64,000 nt of DNA from MESE01 sp036675035 (GCA_036675035.1 JAKFFO010000071.1:1-64000), one strand, 5' to 3'; shown: positions 25,777-35,358, counted from the stretch's first letter. Numbers and translations are program-made. Notes: generated by a model from the sequence alone, not told the origin.

Positions 25777-28527
25777 TCAATGCGCTTCGTCCCAGTTGCT
25801 GCCTACACCCACTTCGGCAATCAGAGGCACTTTCAATTTTGCGACGCCGGCCATCAATTCAGGCAACTTGTCGCGGACCCGCGGCAGCTCCTGGTCCGGC
25901 ACTTCAAGCACCAGTTCATCATGCACCTGCATCACGATCAGTGAATCCAGGCGCTCGGCCTCGATCCAGTCCTGGACCGCAATCATCGACAGCTTGATCA
26001 GGTCCGCCGCGGTTCCCTGCATCGGTGCGTTGATCGCGGCCCGCTCGGCGCCCTGCCGCCGCGGACCGTTCGGCGAATTGATTTCAGGAAGCCACAGGCG
26101 GCGGCCAAACACGGTTTCCACATAGCCGTTGGCCTTGGCTTGCGCCCGCGTATCGTCCATGAATTTCTTCACGCCGAAAAAGCGCTGAAAATATTTATCG
26201 ATATACATTTGTGCAGCAGAGCGCTCGATACCGAGATTGCCGGCGAGGCCGAACGCGCTCATTCCATAAATCAAGCCGAAATTGATCACTTTCGCATAAC
26301 GGCGCTGTTCGCTGGTGATGTCCGCCGGCGCGGCGGCAAAAATTTCGGCGGCGGTGGCGCGATGGATATCTTCGCCATCGGCGAACGCGCGCAACATGTT
26401 TTCGTCGCCCGACAAGTGCGCCATGATGCGCAATTCGATCTGCGAATAATCAGCCGACACGACCACGCGCCCCGAAGGAGCGATGAACGCCTCCCGAATG
26501 CGCCTGCCCTCGGCAGTGCGGATCGGAATATTCTGAAGATTGGGGTCGTTCGATGCCAGCCGGCCGGTTACCGCGACTGCCTGCGCATAGTTGGTATGCA
26601 CGCGACCGGTGGTCGCATCGATCATCTTCGGCAGCTTGTCCGTATAGGTCGATTTCAGTTTCGACAGGCTGCGGTAGTCGAGTAGAATTTTTGGCAGCGG
26701 ATAATTTTCGGCCAGCTTCTGCAATACTTCTTCATCGGTGGATGGCGTGCCGGACGGCGTTTTCTTCACTACCGGCAGTTTGAGTTTGTCGAAAAAAATC
26801 TCGCCGATCTGTTTCGGCGAATTCAGATTGAAAGGCTGGCCCGCCAGCTCGTGCGCCTGGCGCTCGATTTCCAGCATGCGCTTGCCCAGCTCGCCGGACT
26901 GCGCATTCAACCGGACTGGATCCACCAGAACCCCGTTGCGCTCGATTTTCTGCAAGACGACGGCCGTCGGAAGCTCGACCTTTTCATAAATGTACTTCAG
27001 CTTTTCACTATCAGCGATATTGGGCCACATCGCCTGGTGCAGCTGCAGCGTGATATCGGCATCCTCGGCCGCATACTCGGTGGCACGATCGAGCGCGACT
27101 TCATCGAAACAGATTTGCGAAGCGCCCTTGCCGCATACATCCTGAAAAGTAATCGTCTTGCGATCGAGATGGCGCAATGCCAGGCTGTCCATATCGTGAC
27201 TTTTATGCGACTCGAATACATACGATTCGAGCAACGTATCATGCACGATTCCGGCCAGCGTCACACCATGGTTGCAAAAGATATGGCTGTCGTACTTCAG
27301 ATGCTGGCCGAGCTTCGGTTTGCTCGCATCTTCCAGCCACGGCTTGAGTCGAGCCAACACCAGTTCGCGCGATAACTGCTGGGGAGCACCCTGATAACGA
27401 TGCGCAACAGGAATATAGGCGGCAATGCCCGGCTCGCAGCAAAGCGAAATACCGACCAGCTGCGCCTGCATCGGATCCAGAGAAGTGGTTTCGGTATCGA
27501 CACTGGTCAGCGGCGCCGTATCGATCAGCGCCAGCCATTTATCCAGCTGCGCTTCGGTCAGCACCGTCTCATATTGCTTCGGGATTGGCTGCGCATTCGA
27601 CTCAAATAATGCGCCTTGCTGGTGGTCCGATGCCGCAGGCTGATGCACCGGTTTTTCCGCTGCGGCATCACTGGTCAGTTCACGCAGCCATGACCTGAAA
27701 TTCTGGCGTGTGAAAAATTCGATCAGCGCGGCCTTGTCTTCCGGTTGCTGACAAAGCGATTCCGGAATCGAAATCATGTGCTTGGTCAAATCGCAATCGG
27801 TCTTGACCGTTACCAGCGCTCTTGCCTGCGGCAGCCAATCGAGCGCGTTGCGCAGGTTTTCTCCGACCGCACCGCCGATGCTGGCCGCGTTGGCAATCAC
27901 GCCATCGAGCGACTCATATTGCGTCAGCCATTTGAGGGCAGTTTTCGGCCCGACCTTGGGCACCCCCGGCACATTGTCGACAGTATCGCCGACCAGAGTA
28001 AGGTAATCGACGATGCGCTCCGGCGGAACGCCGAACTTCGCGATCACGCCGGCGCGATCGAGCTTTTCATTGCTCATCGTATTGATCAGCGTAACGTGGT
28101 CGTTTACCAGTTGCGCCAAATCCTTGTCGCCGGTCGAGACCACGGTTTTCATCCCATGCTCCGCGGCCTGGACCGCGAGCGTACCGATCACGTCGTCCGC
28201 TTCAATTCCGTCCACCATCAGGATCGGCCATCCGAGCGCTCTTACCGCTTCGTGAATCGGCTCAATCTGCTTGGCCAGGTCTTCCGGCATCGACGCGCGT
28301 TGCGCCTTGTACTCCGCATACAGGTCATCACGGAAAGTCTTGCCTTTTGCGTCGAATACGCAGGCCATGTATGCTGCCGAATAATCATTGCGCAAGCGGC
28401 GCAGCATGTTGATCATGCCGTAGATCGCGCCGGTCGGCGCACCTTGCGCGTTGCGCAGATCCGGCATCGCATGAAATGCGCGGTACAGATAGCTTGAACC
28501 ATCAACCAATAGCAGGGTTTTGTTCAT
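25777..28527 (-). CDS. polA: DNA polymerase I
   Basis: PolA fills gaps and removes primers in replication and repair. The 916-residue product has all three domains: 5'-3' exonuclease (LLLVDGSSYLYRAFHA at the N-terminus; GDKDLAQLV), 3'-5' proofreading exonuclease with intact acidic residues (SVDTETTSLDP near 342), and polymerase with motif A (VSADYSQIELRIMAHL), motif B (RYAKVINFGLIYGMSAFG) and motif C (MQVHDELVLEVP). The start at 28527 gives the standard N-terminus MNKTLLLVDGSS. It is head to head with the LOG gene with no base between the two start codons. Confidence 0.97.
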   Translation of the reverse strand: MNKTLLLVDGSSYLYRAFHAMPDLRNAQGAPTGAIYGMINMLRRLRNDYSAAYMACVFDAKGKTFRDDLYAEYKAQRASMPEDLAKQIEPIHEAVRALGWPILMVDGIEADDVIGTLAVQAAEHGMKTVVSTGDKDLAQLVNDHVTLINTMSNEKLDRAGVIAKFGVPPERIVDYLTLVGDTVDNVPGVPKVGPKTALKWLTQYESLDGVIANAASIGGAVGENLRNALDWLPQARALVTVKTDCDLTKHMISIPESLCQQPEDKAALIEFFTRQNFRSWLRELTSDAAAEKPVHQPAASDHQQGALFESNAQPIPKQYETVLTEAQLDKWLALIDTAPLTSVDTETTSLDPMQAQLVGISLCCEPGIAAYIPVAHRYQGAPQQLSRELVLARLKPWLEDASKPKLGQHLKYDSHIFCNHGVTLAGIVHDTLLESYVFESHKSHDMDSLALRHLDRKTITFQDVCGKGASQICFDEVALDRATEYAAEDADITLQLHQAMWPNIADSEKLKYIYEKVELPTAVVLQKIERNGVLVDPVRLNAQSGELGKRMLEIERQAHELAGQPFNLNSPKQIGEIFFDKLKLPVVKKTPSGTPSTDEEVLQKLAENYPLPKILLDYRSLSKLKSTYTDKLPKMIDATTGRVHTNYAQAVAVTGRLASNDPNLQNIPIRTAEGRRIREAFIAPSGRVVVSADYSQIELRIMAHLSGDENMLRAFADGEDIHRATAAEIFAAAPADITSEQRRYAKVINFGLIYGMSAFGLAGNLGIERSAAQMYIDKYFQRFFGVKKFMDDTRAQAKANGYVETVFGRRLWLPEINSPNGPRRQGAERAAINAPMQGTAADLIKLSMIAVQDWIEAERLDSLIVMQVHDELVLEVPDQELPRVRDKLPELMAGVAKLKVPLIAEVGVGSNWDEAH

Positions 28528-29265
28528 ATGGAAATCAACAGGAAAAATGTACCGCGGTTGCGGCAAGTGACCAACCTCGAACGCGCCACTTCGAAGAAAG
28601 CGCGCGAGTCATGGCAAATGCTCACGATTATGGCAGAGTTTATCGAGGCGACCGAACGCCTGTCCGAATTGCATCCGGCGGTGTCGATGTTCGGATCGGC
28701 CCGCATCAAGCCGGAAAATCCCTACTACGGGATCGGCGTCGATATTGCCCGGCGCCTGTCGGACGAAGGATTCGCAGTCATTTCCGGCGGAGGGCCCGGC
28801 ATCATGGAGGCTGCGAACAAGGGTGCTTTCGAAGGCAGATCGCCGTCGGTCGGATTGAATATCGAGCTGCCGCGTGAGCAAAATGCCAATACATGGCAAA
28901 ACATTTCACTCAGCTTCCGCCATTTTTTTGCGCGCAAAGTCGCCTTCGTCAAGTATGCGGATGCCTATGTCGTACTTCCCGGCGGATTCGGCACGCTGGA
29001 TGAATTGATGGAAGTCCTGACTCTGATTCAAACCGGCAAAACAAGCCGCATCCCCGTAATTCTGGTCGGCACCACTTTCTGGCGCGGATTGCTCGACTGG
29101 TTCCGCAATCAACTGGTGCATGACGGCATGATTGCGGAAATCGACATGAACCTGGTCCAGGTCATCGATGAACCGGCAAACGTGGTCGACGCAATTTTTG
29201 CGTTTTATGAAGCACCTGAGCTCGCGCCGAGTGAAACCGAGCGGCAAACCGGCTCGCTTCTATAA
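28528..29265 (+). CDS. LOG-family (TIGR00730) nucleotide 5'-monophosphate phosphoribohydrolase
   Basis: A 245-residue protein of the LOG/lysine-decarboxylase-like family; characterised members release adenine-type bases from nucleoside monophosphates, including cytokinin ribotides. The family motif PGGFGTLDELMEVLT is present (about residues 151-165), with SGGGPGIMEAANKGAFEG (about 87-104) and MFGSAR near the N-terminus. The N-terminal VPRLRQVTNLERATSKKARESW is conserved in long members, so the start at 28528 is believable. The start codon directly abuts the polA start on the other strand (CAT|ATG). Physiological substrate unknown. Confidence 0.87.
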   Translation: MEINRKNVPRLRQVTNLERATSKKARESWQMLTIMAEFIEATERLSELHPAVSMFGSARIKPENPYYGIGVDIARRLSDEGFAVISGGGPGIMEAANKGAFEGRSPSVGLNIELPREQNANTWQNISLSFRHFFARKVAFVKYADAYVVLPGGFGTLDELMEVLTLIQTGKTSRIPVILVGTTFWRGLLDWFRNQLVHDGMIAEIDMNLVQVIDEPANVVDAIFAFYEAPELAPSETERQTGSLL

Positions 29266-29399
29266 GAAAAACTTCTGGCGGCATCCCGGTTTGCTACAAT
29301 GCCAGCGATGGCTAGCGGCCGGCCATGACCGGATTCCAAGCGCATATGTACAGAGAGACTCCCGGTTATTCGTAATTTATTTCGCTCCTGAAAATCGCC

Positions 29400-29834
29400 A
29401 TGCGCATTCCAAAGCTGCTCCCTCTTATCTTCGCTTGCATTGCTTCTTTCGCATTGCCGCAACTGACCGTTGCGCAACAGCGAGCCGTGGCGCCCGCGCC
29501 GCCGCAGCTCGAACGGCTTGACGAAGGCGAAGCGCCGGCAACTCCGATTCGCAATCCTGAATCAAACAATAGAATCGTCGAAAAGCGCGAGCGGGGACAA
29601 GTAACATCCATCAAGGTCGAGCGCGGCGATAGTACGTATTATTTAAAACCGAATACGCAGGTGGGGAGCGCGTTGCATGGCGATGCGCAAAGCAGTGCAA
29701 CGCGTGCGCCACAGTGGCAAATACTGGAGTTCGACTGGGGTGGCGGAGATCCGGAAAAAGCCAGGGATGCCGCAGCGCGAGCGGCAACTGTCGAGCCGCC
29801 GCCGGCGCCTTTGCCGCCATCAAAGAAGCAGTGA
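29400..29834 (+). CDS. DUF2782-type exported protein
   Basis: A 144-residue protein with a signal peptide (MRIPKLLPLIFACIASFALP, cleavage probably after TVAQ). The core GQVTSIKVERGDSTYYLKP (about 64-82) is the mark of the DUF2782 family. Ends are Ala/Pro-rich and low in complexity. Its biochemical role is unknown. In related genomes it commonly precedes the homoserine kinase gene, as here (58 bp). It lies in the periplasm if the signal is used. Confidence 0.8.
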   Translation: MRIPKLLPLIFACIASFALPQLTVAQQRAVAPAPPQLERLDEGEAPATPIRNPESNNRIVEKRERGQVTSIKVERGDSTYYLKPNTQVGSALHGDAQSSATRAPQWQILEFDWGGGDPEKARDAAARAATVEPPPAPLPPSKKQ

Positions 29835-29891
29835 CAATGCTGCGCGCAGTGCTCACTGTTGCGTGTCGAATTACCTTCAATTAATCTTACT

Positions 29892-30848
29892 ATGGCAGTT
29901 TTCACTTCGGTCAGCCTGGACGATCTTGCCCACTGGGCCAAGCAATTTCCGTTAGGCAAAGTCCGCGCAATCAAAGGCATTTCTTCCGGTATCGAAAACA
30001 GCAATTTCTTTATCACCATGGAAGCGGGCGAATATGTATTGACGGTATTCGAGAAGCTCACTTTCGAGCAATTGCCTTTTTATCTCCATCTGATGCGGCA
30101 TCTGGCCGAGCGCGATGTGTTGGTACCGGCGCCAGTTGCCAATAATGACGGTCAGATTCTGAATGCATTGCACGGCAAGCCGGCGGCTATCGTCACCAAG
30201 CTGGAGGGCACATGCCAGCTGTCCCCTGCACCGGCGCATTGCGCCGCGGTCGGTGCAATGCTCGCAAAGATGCATCTCGCCGGTCGTGACTTTGCAATGC
30301 ACCAACCCAATTTGCGCGGGCTGGACTGGTGGAATGAAACCGTGCCGATCGTGCTGCCTTATCTTTCCGGCGACAGCCAGCATTTGCTGCGCGACGAATT
30401 GCGCTTTCAGGAAAAGTTCGCCGCCTCCGACTCGTACAGTCAGTTGCCGCGCGGGCCGATCCATGCCGATCTGTTTCGCAACAACGTCATGTTCAACGGC
30501 GACCGGTTAACCGGCTTCTTCGATTTTTATTTTGCCGGTTGCGATACCTGGCTGTTCGACATCGCGGTCACGGTCAATGACTGGTGCATCGACCTTGAAA
30601 CCGGCGCTCTCGATACAGGCAGGGTACGTGCACTGCTCGACGCCTATCATGCGACCAGGCCTTTCACAGAAGCGGAACAGCTTGCCTGGCAATCGATGCT
30701 GCGCGCCGGCGCATTGCGCTTCTGGATTTCGCGGCTATATGATTTTCATCTGCCGCGCGACGCTGAAATGCTGACGCCGCACGATCCGGCCCACTTTGAG
30801 ACTATTTTACGGAGACGGGTGAGAGTTCCGGCGCCAGTCCTTTTTTAA
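29892..30848 (+). CDS. thrB: Homoserine kinase (ThrB, APH-fold type)
   Basis: Phosphorylates homoserine on the way to threonine. This is the non-GHMP version with an aminoglycoside-phosphotransferase fold, usual in many beta- and alphaproteobacteria. The 318-residue product has IKGISSGIENSNFFITM near 27 for nucleotide binding, HADLFRNNVMF (about 194) as catalytic loop and GFFDFYFAGCD (about 212) with the metal-binding Asp. I start at 29892 (MAVFTSVSLDDL), the conserved N-terminus; no ribosome site is obvious. The membrane-protein gene follows after 2 bp. Confidence 0.93.
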   Translation: MAVFTSVSLDDLAHWAKQFPLGKVRAIKGISSGIENSNFFITMEAGEYVLTVFEKLTFEQLPFYLHLMRHLAERDVLVPAPVANNDGQILNALHGKPAAIVTKLEGTCQLSPAPAHCAAVGAMLAKMHLAGRDFAMHQPNLRGLDWWNETVPIVLPYLSGDSQHLLRDELRFQEKFAASDSYSQLPRGPIHADLFRNNVMFNGDRLTGFFDFYFAGCDTWLFDIAVTVNDWCIDLETGALDTGRVRALLDAYHATRPFTEAEQLAWQSMLRAGALRFWISRLYDFHLPRDAEMLTPHDPAHFETILRRRVRVPAPVLF

Positions 30849-30850
30849 AA

Positions 30851-31630
30851 ATGCAAAAATTCCCCGCACATCTCGGCTGGTTATGGATCAAGGAAGGTTT
30901 TGCGCTGTTCCGCAAGCAACCGGCCGAGCTATCCACGCTGTTCCTGAGCTATTTTTTCCTGATGATAGTCATCGGCATCATTCCGATCATCGGGCAGATA
31001 CTGCCGCTGATCCTGATCCCGGTATTCACCATGGCGTTCATGCAGGCCTGCTCCGATGTAGAGCAAGGAAAACGCGTGTATCCGAGCCTGCTGCTGACCG
31101 GATTTCGCTCTCCAGCATTTATCACGCTGTTGAAATTGGGCGCGCTATATGTGCTGGCAGCAATTATTGCAATTGCGGCGTCGAGCCTGATTGACGGCGG
31201 CGTATTTTTCAAGGCAATGACCGGGCAGATTACGCTGGACGAGGAAACCGTTCAAGGCTCGAACATGTCGCTGGCAATGCTGTTTGCCGCAGTGGTCTAC
31301 GTACCGGCAGCCATGTCATTCTGGTACGCGGCACCGCTGGTCGCATGGCAAAGAATGGGGCTGATGCAATCGATTTTCTACAGCTTCTTTTCAGTGCGCC
31401 GTGCCGGCAAGGCATTCCTGGTGTACGGGCTGGCGTGGATCGTCGTCGGCGTGCTGCTGCCGGTACTCATCAGCGGCATCATCGCGCTGATTACCGGGAG
31501 CCGTCAGGTGACGGTGATGATACTGCTGCCTTTGTCGATGATCATGACCATCATCATGTACTGTTCGTTCTATCCGACTTATACGCATGTTTTCGGCAAT
31601 CCGAATCGGCCAAAGGAAATTACGGAATAG
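30851..31630 (+). CDS. BPSS1780-family membrane protein
   Basis: A 259-residue integral membrane protein with about six hydrophobic segments (about 30-55, 60-75, 95-120, 140-160, 190-215, 220-245). The N-terminus PAHLGWLWIKEGFALFRKQP is typical of a family known from Burkholderia as BPSS1780. Function is unknown. It begins 2 bp after thrB and is probably translationally coupled, and ends before a long hairpin facing uvrD. Confidence 0.85.
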   Translation: MQKFPAHLGWLWIKEGFALFRKQPAELSTLFLSYFFLMIVIGIIPIIGQILPLILIPVFTMAFMQACSDVEQGKRVYPSLLLTGFRSPAFITLLKLGALYVLAAIIAIAASSLIDGGVFFKAMTGQITLDEETVQGSNMSLAMLFAAVVYVPAAMSFWYAAPLVAWQRMGLMQSIFYSFFSVRRAGKAFLVYGLAWIVVGVLLPVLISGIIALITGSRQVTVMILLPLSMIMTIIMYCSFYPTYTHVFGNPNRPKEITE

Positions 31631-31636
31631 AGACGT

Positions 31637-31670
31637 ATCTGGCGTCAAGCTTCATTGTTTGACGCCAGAT
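31637..31670. terminator. Long hairpin between convergent genes
   Basis: A perfect 12-bp inverted repeat (ATCTGGCGTCAA at 31637-31648, TTGACGCCAGAT at 31659-31670) sits between the membrane protein gene and uvrD, which converge. There is no T-run on either side, so it may be a Rho-assisted or 3'-end-protecting structure. Confidence 0.55.
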
Positions 31671-31711
31671 TGAAGTTGCGCTCATCGCAACAAGGCAACT
31701 TCGGCGTCAGA

Positions 31712-33994
31712 TCACGACGCAACCTTGTCCAGCTTGGCAATGCTCAAATCCAGCAGCTTCATTCCATGCCGTCCGAAATTGATATTGGCACGCGCATTGT
31801 TGCCGCCGCCTTCGATATTGACGATCACGCCTTCGCCGAATTTCTGATGGATTACGGTCTCTCCGATACGCCAGCCGACATCTTTTTTACCGAACCCTTG
31901 CGCGACATTGTTTGCCGCAGCACCTGCCCCATCGTCCCATGCCGATTTATGCTGCGCGCCGAACCACTGATGCTGCACCTTTGGCGAAAGCCACTTGAGG
32001 CCCTCTTCGGGCAGCTCATCGAAAAAGCGTGATTTCATGTTGTAGCGCGTCTGGCCGTGCAGCATCCGTGTTTGCGAAAAGCTCATGTACAGACGTTTTT
32101 TTGCCCGCGTGATCGCGACATACATCAGCCGTCGCTCTTCCTCGACTCCGCCTTCCGCCTTTTCGCTATTCTCGTGCGGAAACAATCCTTCTTCCAGGCC
32201 GGTGATAAATACCGCATCGAACTCGAGGCCCTTGGCCGAATGCACCGTCATCAGTTGAATCGCATCCTGCCCGGCCTGCGCCTGATTGTCGCCGGCTTCC
32301 AGCGAGGCATGAGACAGGAATGCCGAGAGCGGCGACATGACGGCAGGCAACGGCGCATCCGCATCGAATATTTCGACGCCATCGGCGGTGGTAATTGCAG
32401 CACCGACCTGCGCCTGACTCTTCGGTCCCAATTGGGCCGGCGCGTCCATTCCAAAGCCTTCTTCGTTGACGAACAATGTTGCCGCGTTGACCAGCTGTTC
32501 GAGGTTTTCGATACGGTCGGCGCCTTCCTTCTCATTCTGGTAGTGTGGAATCAGGCCGCTCATGTCGAGCACGACCTGCACCATTTCCGGCAACGGAAGT
32601 TGCTGCGTCTCGAAGCGCGCGCCTTCGATCAATTTGACGAATGCGCCGAGCGACGATCCCGCTTTGCCTGCGACATACGCCACTGCGGCGTAAAGCGAGA
32701 TGCCGTACTGACGTGCCGCATCCTGCAACTGTTCGATTGAGCGTGCGCCGATGCCGCGGGTCGGAAAGTTCACCACTCGCAAAAAGGCCGAGTCGTTGTG
32801 CGGATTGTCCATCAGCTGCAGATAGGCAATCGCACTCTTGATTTCGGCGCGCTCGAAAAAGCGCTGGCCGCCATAAACCCGATACGGAATGCCCGCTGAA
32901 AACAACGCATGTTCGATCACGCGCGATTGCGCATTGGAACGATAGAGTATGGCGATTTCACTGCGCGCCGCGCCCTCGCCGATCAGGCTCCTCGCCTCTT
33001 CGATCAGCCATCGCGCTTCCTGCAAATCGCTGCTCGCCTCATAAATGCGTACCGGCTCCCCGTGTCCGGCATCGGTACGGAGATTTTTCCCGAGCCGCTT
33101 GCTGTTATGCGAAATCAGCGCGTTCGCAGTATCGAGGATATGTGCGTGCGAACGATAGTTCTGTTCGAGCTTGATCAGGTTATCGACATGGAATTCGCGC
33201 TCGAACGCAGCCATGTTGCCGACGTTCGCACCCCGAAACGCATAAATGCTCTGGTCGTCGTCGCCAACGGCAAACACTGCGCCGTGCTCGCCAGCCATCA
33301 GCTTGAGCCAGTTGTACTGCAAGTCGTTCGTATCCTGGAATTCGTCGACCAGGATATGCCTGAAGCGCGCCTGGTAATGTTCCCGCAGCGGCTGGTTGCG
33401 GCTCAACAGCTCATAGGTCCGCAATAACAGCTCGGCAAAGTCGACCACGCCTTCGCGCTGGCACTGGTTATCGTAGGCATCGTACAGTTCGACAAACCGG
33501 CGATTGTAATCGTCGTTTGCCTCGACATCCTTTGCGCGCAATCCCTGTTCTTTCGCGCCATTGATGAAGTACATCAGATTGCGCGGCGGATATTTCTCAT
33601 CATCGATATTGAGCGACTTCAGCAAGCGCTTGATCGCCGATAGCTGGTCTTGCGAATCAAGTATCTGAAACGTCTGCGTCAATCCGGCGTCGCGGTAATG
33701 CGCACGCAATAATCGATTGCACAGTCCGTGGAAAGTGCCTATCCACATGCCGCGGGTATTGATGGGCAGCATGGCCGATAGCCGCGTCATCATTTCCTTG
33801 GCCGCTTTATTGGTAAATGTGACGGCGAGTATGCCGGCGGGCGACACTTGTCCGGTTTGAATCAGCCACGCGATGCGCGTTGTCAATACACGCGTCTTGC
33901 CGGATCCGGCCCCGGCGAGAATCAGTGCGGGCTGCGCGGGCAAAGTCACTGCGGCGAGTTGTTCGGGATTCAGGTTATTCAGAAGATTTTGCAT
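31712..33994 (-). CDS. uvrD: DNA helicase II (UvrD/Rep family)
   Basis: A 3'-5' superfamily 1A helicase used in nucleotide excision and mismatch repair. The 760-residue product opens with the Q-motif (LNNLNPEQLAAVTLP), Walker A (LAGAGSGKTRVL, about 27-38), motif Ia (AVTFTNKAAKEMM), Walker B (ILVDEFQDTNDLQ, about 218), QNYRS, and motifs V-VI (TVHSAKGLEFDAVF, EEERRLMYVAITRAK). The C-terminal GWRIGETVIHQKFGEGVIV is the Tudor-like tail that contacts RNA polymerase in UvrD/PcrA, favouring UvrD over Rep. Confidence 0.95.
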   Translation of the reverse strand: MQNLLNNLNPEQLAAVTLPAQPALILAGAGSGKTRVLTTRIAWLIQTGQVSPAGILAVTFTNKAAKEMMTRLSAMLPINTRGMWIGTFHGLCNRLLRAHYRDAGLTQTFQILDSQDQLSAIKRLLKSLNIDDEKYPPRNLMYFINGAKEQGLRAKDVEANDDYNRRFVELYDAYDNQCQREGVVDFAELLLRTYELLSRNQPLREHYQARFRHILVDEFQDTNDLQYNWLKLMAGEHGAVFAVGDDDQSIYAFRGANVGNMAAFEREFHVDNLIKLEQNYRSHAHILDTANALISHNSKRLGKNLRTDAGHGEPVRIYEASSDLQEARWLIEEARSLIGEGAARSEIAILYRSNAQSRVIEHALFSAGIPYRVYGGQRFFERAEIKSAIAYLQLMDNPHNDSAFLRVVNFPTRGIGARSIEQLQDAARQYGISLYAAVAYVAGKAGSSLGAFVKLIEGARFETQQLPLPEMVQVVLDMSGLIPHYQNEKEGADRIENLEQLVNAATLFVNEEGFGMDAPAQLGPKSQAQVGAAITTADGVEIFDADAPLPAVMSPLSAFLSHASLEAGDNQAQAGQDAIQLMTVHSAKGLEFDAVFITGLEEGLFPHENSEKAEGGVEEERRLMYVAITRAKKRLYMSFSQTRMLHGQTRYNMKSRFFDELPEEGLKWLSPKVQHQWFGAQHKSAWDDGAGAAANNVAQGFGKKDVGWRIGETVIHQKFGEGVIVNIEGGGNNARANINFGRHGMKLLDLSIAKLDKVAS

Positions 33995-34142
33995 CCTGAG
34001 ATTATAGCCGGGCCAGTCGAGCCGTTGAGGTGAGATCCAATCTCGCGCCGATACGAAATTCCACCTAACACAGCGCCATCAGGCAATGGGCACCGGGACC
34101 CGCCTCAGGATAAGTCAAAAAGCGAAACGACAAGCTATTGAC

Positions 34143-34172
34143 TTGACATGCCGCATTTATCGTCAGCATAAT
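34143..34172 (+). promoter_or_regulatory. Putative sigma70 promoter upstream of the DapA-like gene
   Basis: TTGACA (34143-34148), an 18-base spacer and CATAAT (34167-34172). If used, it gives a leader of about 255 bases before the DapA-like start. No other gene in this 443-bp gap would need it. Confidence 0.55.
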
Positions 34173-34200
34173 TAACAACACTATTATTCGCGTTGACAAC

Positions 34201-34305
34201 ATGATTTCTTTTGCCGCTGATCGCGTTTTTATCTTGAGCCTGGACGCTCAGGATTCGATGCGCGTGACGAATAACGGCAAAGCAAAAAAACAGTCGCTCA
34301 TCTGA
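34201..34305 (+). other. Possible leader ORF (34 codons) and hairpin of the DapA-like transcript
   Basis: An ORF from ATG 34201 to TGA 34303-34305 (MISFAADRVFILSLD...) lies inside the predicted leader, without a ribosome site. Ten bases after its stop begins the strong stem at 34316-34344. It could be a leader peptide, but chance cannot be excluded. Confidence 0.2.
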
Positions 34306-34315
34306 CCGGGGCGCG

Positions 34316-34344
34316 CTGTCCCGTCAGGTGGGCTGACAGGACAG
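34316..34344 (+). promoter_or_regulatory. Strong hairpin in the leader of the DapA-like gene
   Basis: CTGTCCCGTCAG (34316-34327), a five-base loop and CTGACAGGACAG (34333-34344) pair over 12 positions with a single C-A mismatch, and flanking G/C bases extend the stem. No T-run follows. It does not match the lysine riboswitch or another class I know. Confidence 0.5.
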
Positions 34345-34437
34345 CAGGCGCGAAGGTCGAAATATCCCCTCCGCACTAACGCTTTCTTGCGACACCACCT
34401 GACGGCAACCTGTCGGTCTGTTTTCGGGAGTTTTGCA

Positions 34438-35358
34438 ATGACATGCTTTTCAGGTATATGGGTGCCTTTGGTCACCCCTTTTCGCGATGGAAATATAGAT
34501 CGCCCTGCTTTTCAGGCATTGGCGCGCGAAATCGCCAATGCCGGTGTTGCCGGTCTGGTGATATGCGGTTCGACCGGCGAGGCAGCGGCCCTGTCGGAAC
34601 CCGAGCAGCTGATGCTGCTGGACGCCGCAATCGAGTCTGTGCCCGGCTTTCCAGTCGTCATGGGACTGGCGGGCAACAACCTGATTGCCATGCGCGCCAT
34701 GCTGGAGCAGATTCAGCGCAGGGACATTGCGGGAATCCTGGTTCCGCCGCCTTATTTCATCAGGCCGTCTCAGGCAGGTGTGGTGGAATATTTCCATGCA
34801 CTGGCAAATGCCGCGACGGTACCGGTAATCCTTTACAACATCCCCTATCGGACCGGGATTACACTCGATCTGGACACACTGCGAACAATCGCCATGCATG
34901 AACGCATCGTCGCAATCAAGGACTGCTGCGGCGATCCGGCAATTACCATGAGCTTGATTGCAGATGCGAATCTGGATGTGCTGGCGGGAGAGGACGCACA
35001 GATTTTTTCTACGCTTTGCCTGGGAGCCAAGGGCGCGATCGCAGCATCCGCCCATATCCGGCCGGATTTGTTCGTTCGCCTTGTGCATCTTGTAGAGGCC
35101 GGTGAACTTGAGCAGGCGAGAGTACTTTTCTTCCGGCTGTTGCCACTCATGAGAACACTGTTTGAAGAACCAAACCCCGGGCCGCTCAAGGCAGCATTGT
35201 CGATCCAAGGAATAATTCGGGACGGTTTGCGGCCGCCGATGCAACCGGCTTCGGACAAAATCAAAATCAGGCTTGCGGGCGAACTGTCGCGATTAACCGA
35301 TCTGATCGTAATATCCACACCGGCATCCTCTACCGAACGATGCCTGGCAGCGCTCTGA
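34438..35358 (+). CDS. Dihydrodipicolinate synthase family (DapA-like) aldolase
   Basis: A 306-residue TIM-barrel lyase of the DapA/NAL family. Schiff-base Lys is in VAIKDCCGD (about 161), catalytic Tyr in YNIPYRTG (about 133-140), with the Arg of the carboxylate site in the same segment, and GSTGEAAALS (about 43-52) binds the pyruvate carboxylate. It can condense pyruvate with aspartate semialdehyde in lysine synthesis, and all key residues are present. The lysine-pathway gene partners are not here, so a paralogue with another aldehyde substrate is possible. ATG 34438 has CGGGAG upstream. Confidence 0.85.
   Translation: MTCFSGIWVPLVTPFRDGNIDRPAFQALAREIANAGVAGLVICGSTGEAAALSEPEQLMLLDAAIESVPGFPVVMGLAGNNLIAMRAMLEQIQRRDIAGILVPPPYFIRPSQAGVVEYFHALANAATVPVILYNIPYRTGITLDLDTLRTIAMHERIVAIKDCCGDPAITMSLIADANLDVLAGEDAQIFSTLCLGAKGAIAASAHIRPDLFVRLVHLVEAGELEQARVLFFRLLPLMRTLFEEPNPGPLKAALSIQGIIRDGLRPPMQPASDKIKIRLAGELSRLTDLIVISTPASSTERCLAAL

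Noticed and set aside
34201..34437. Lysine riboswitch upstream of the DapA-like gene
   Set aside because: The conserved lysine-aptamer segments are missing; only stems are present.
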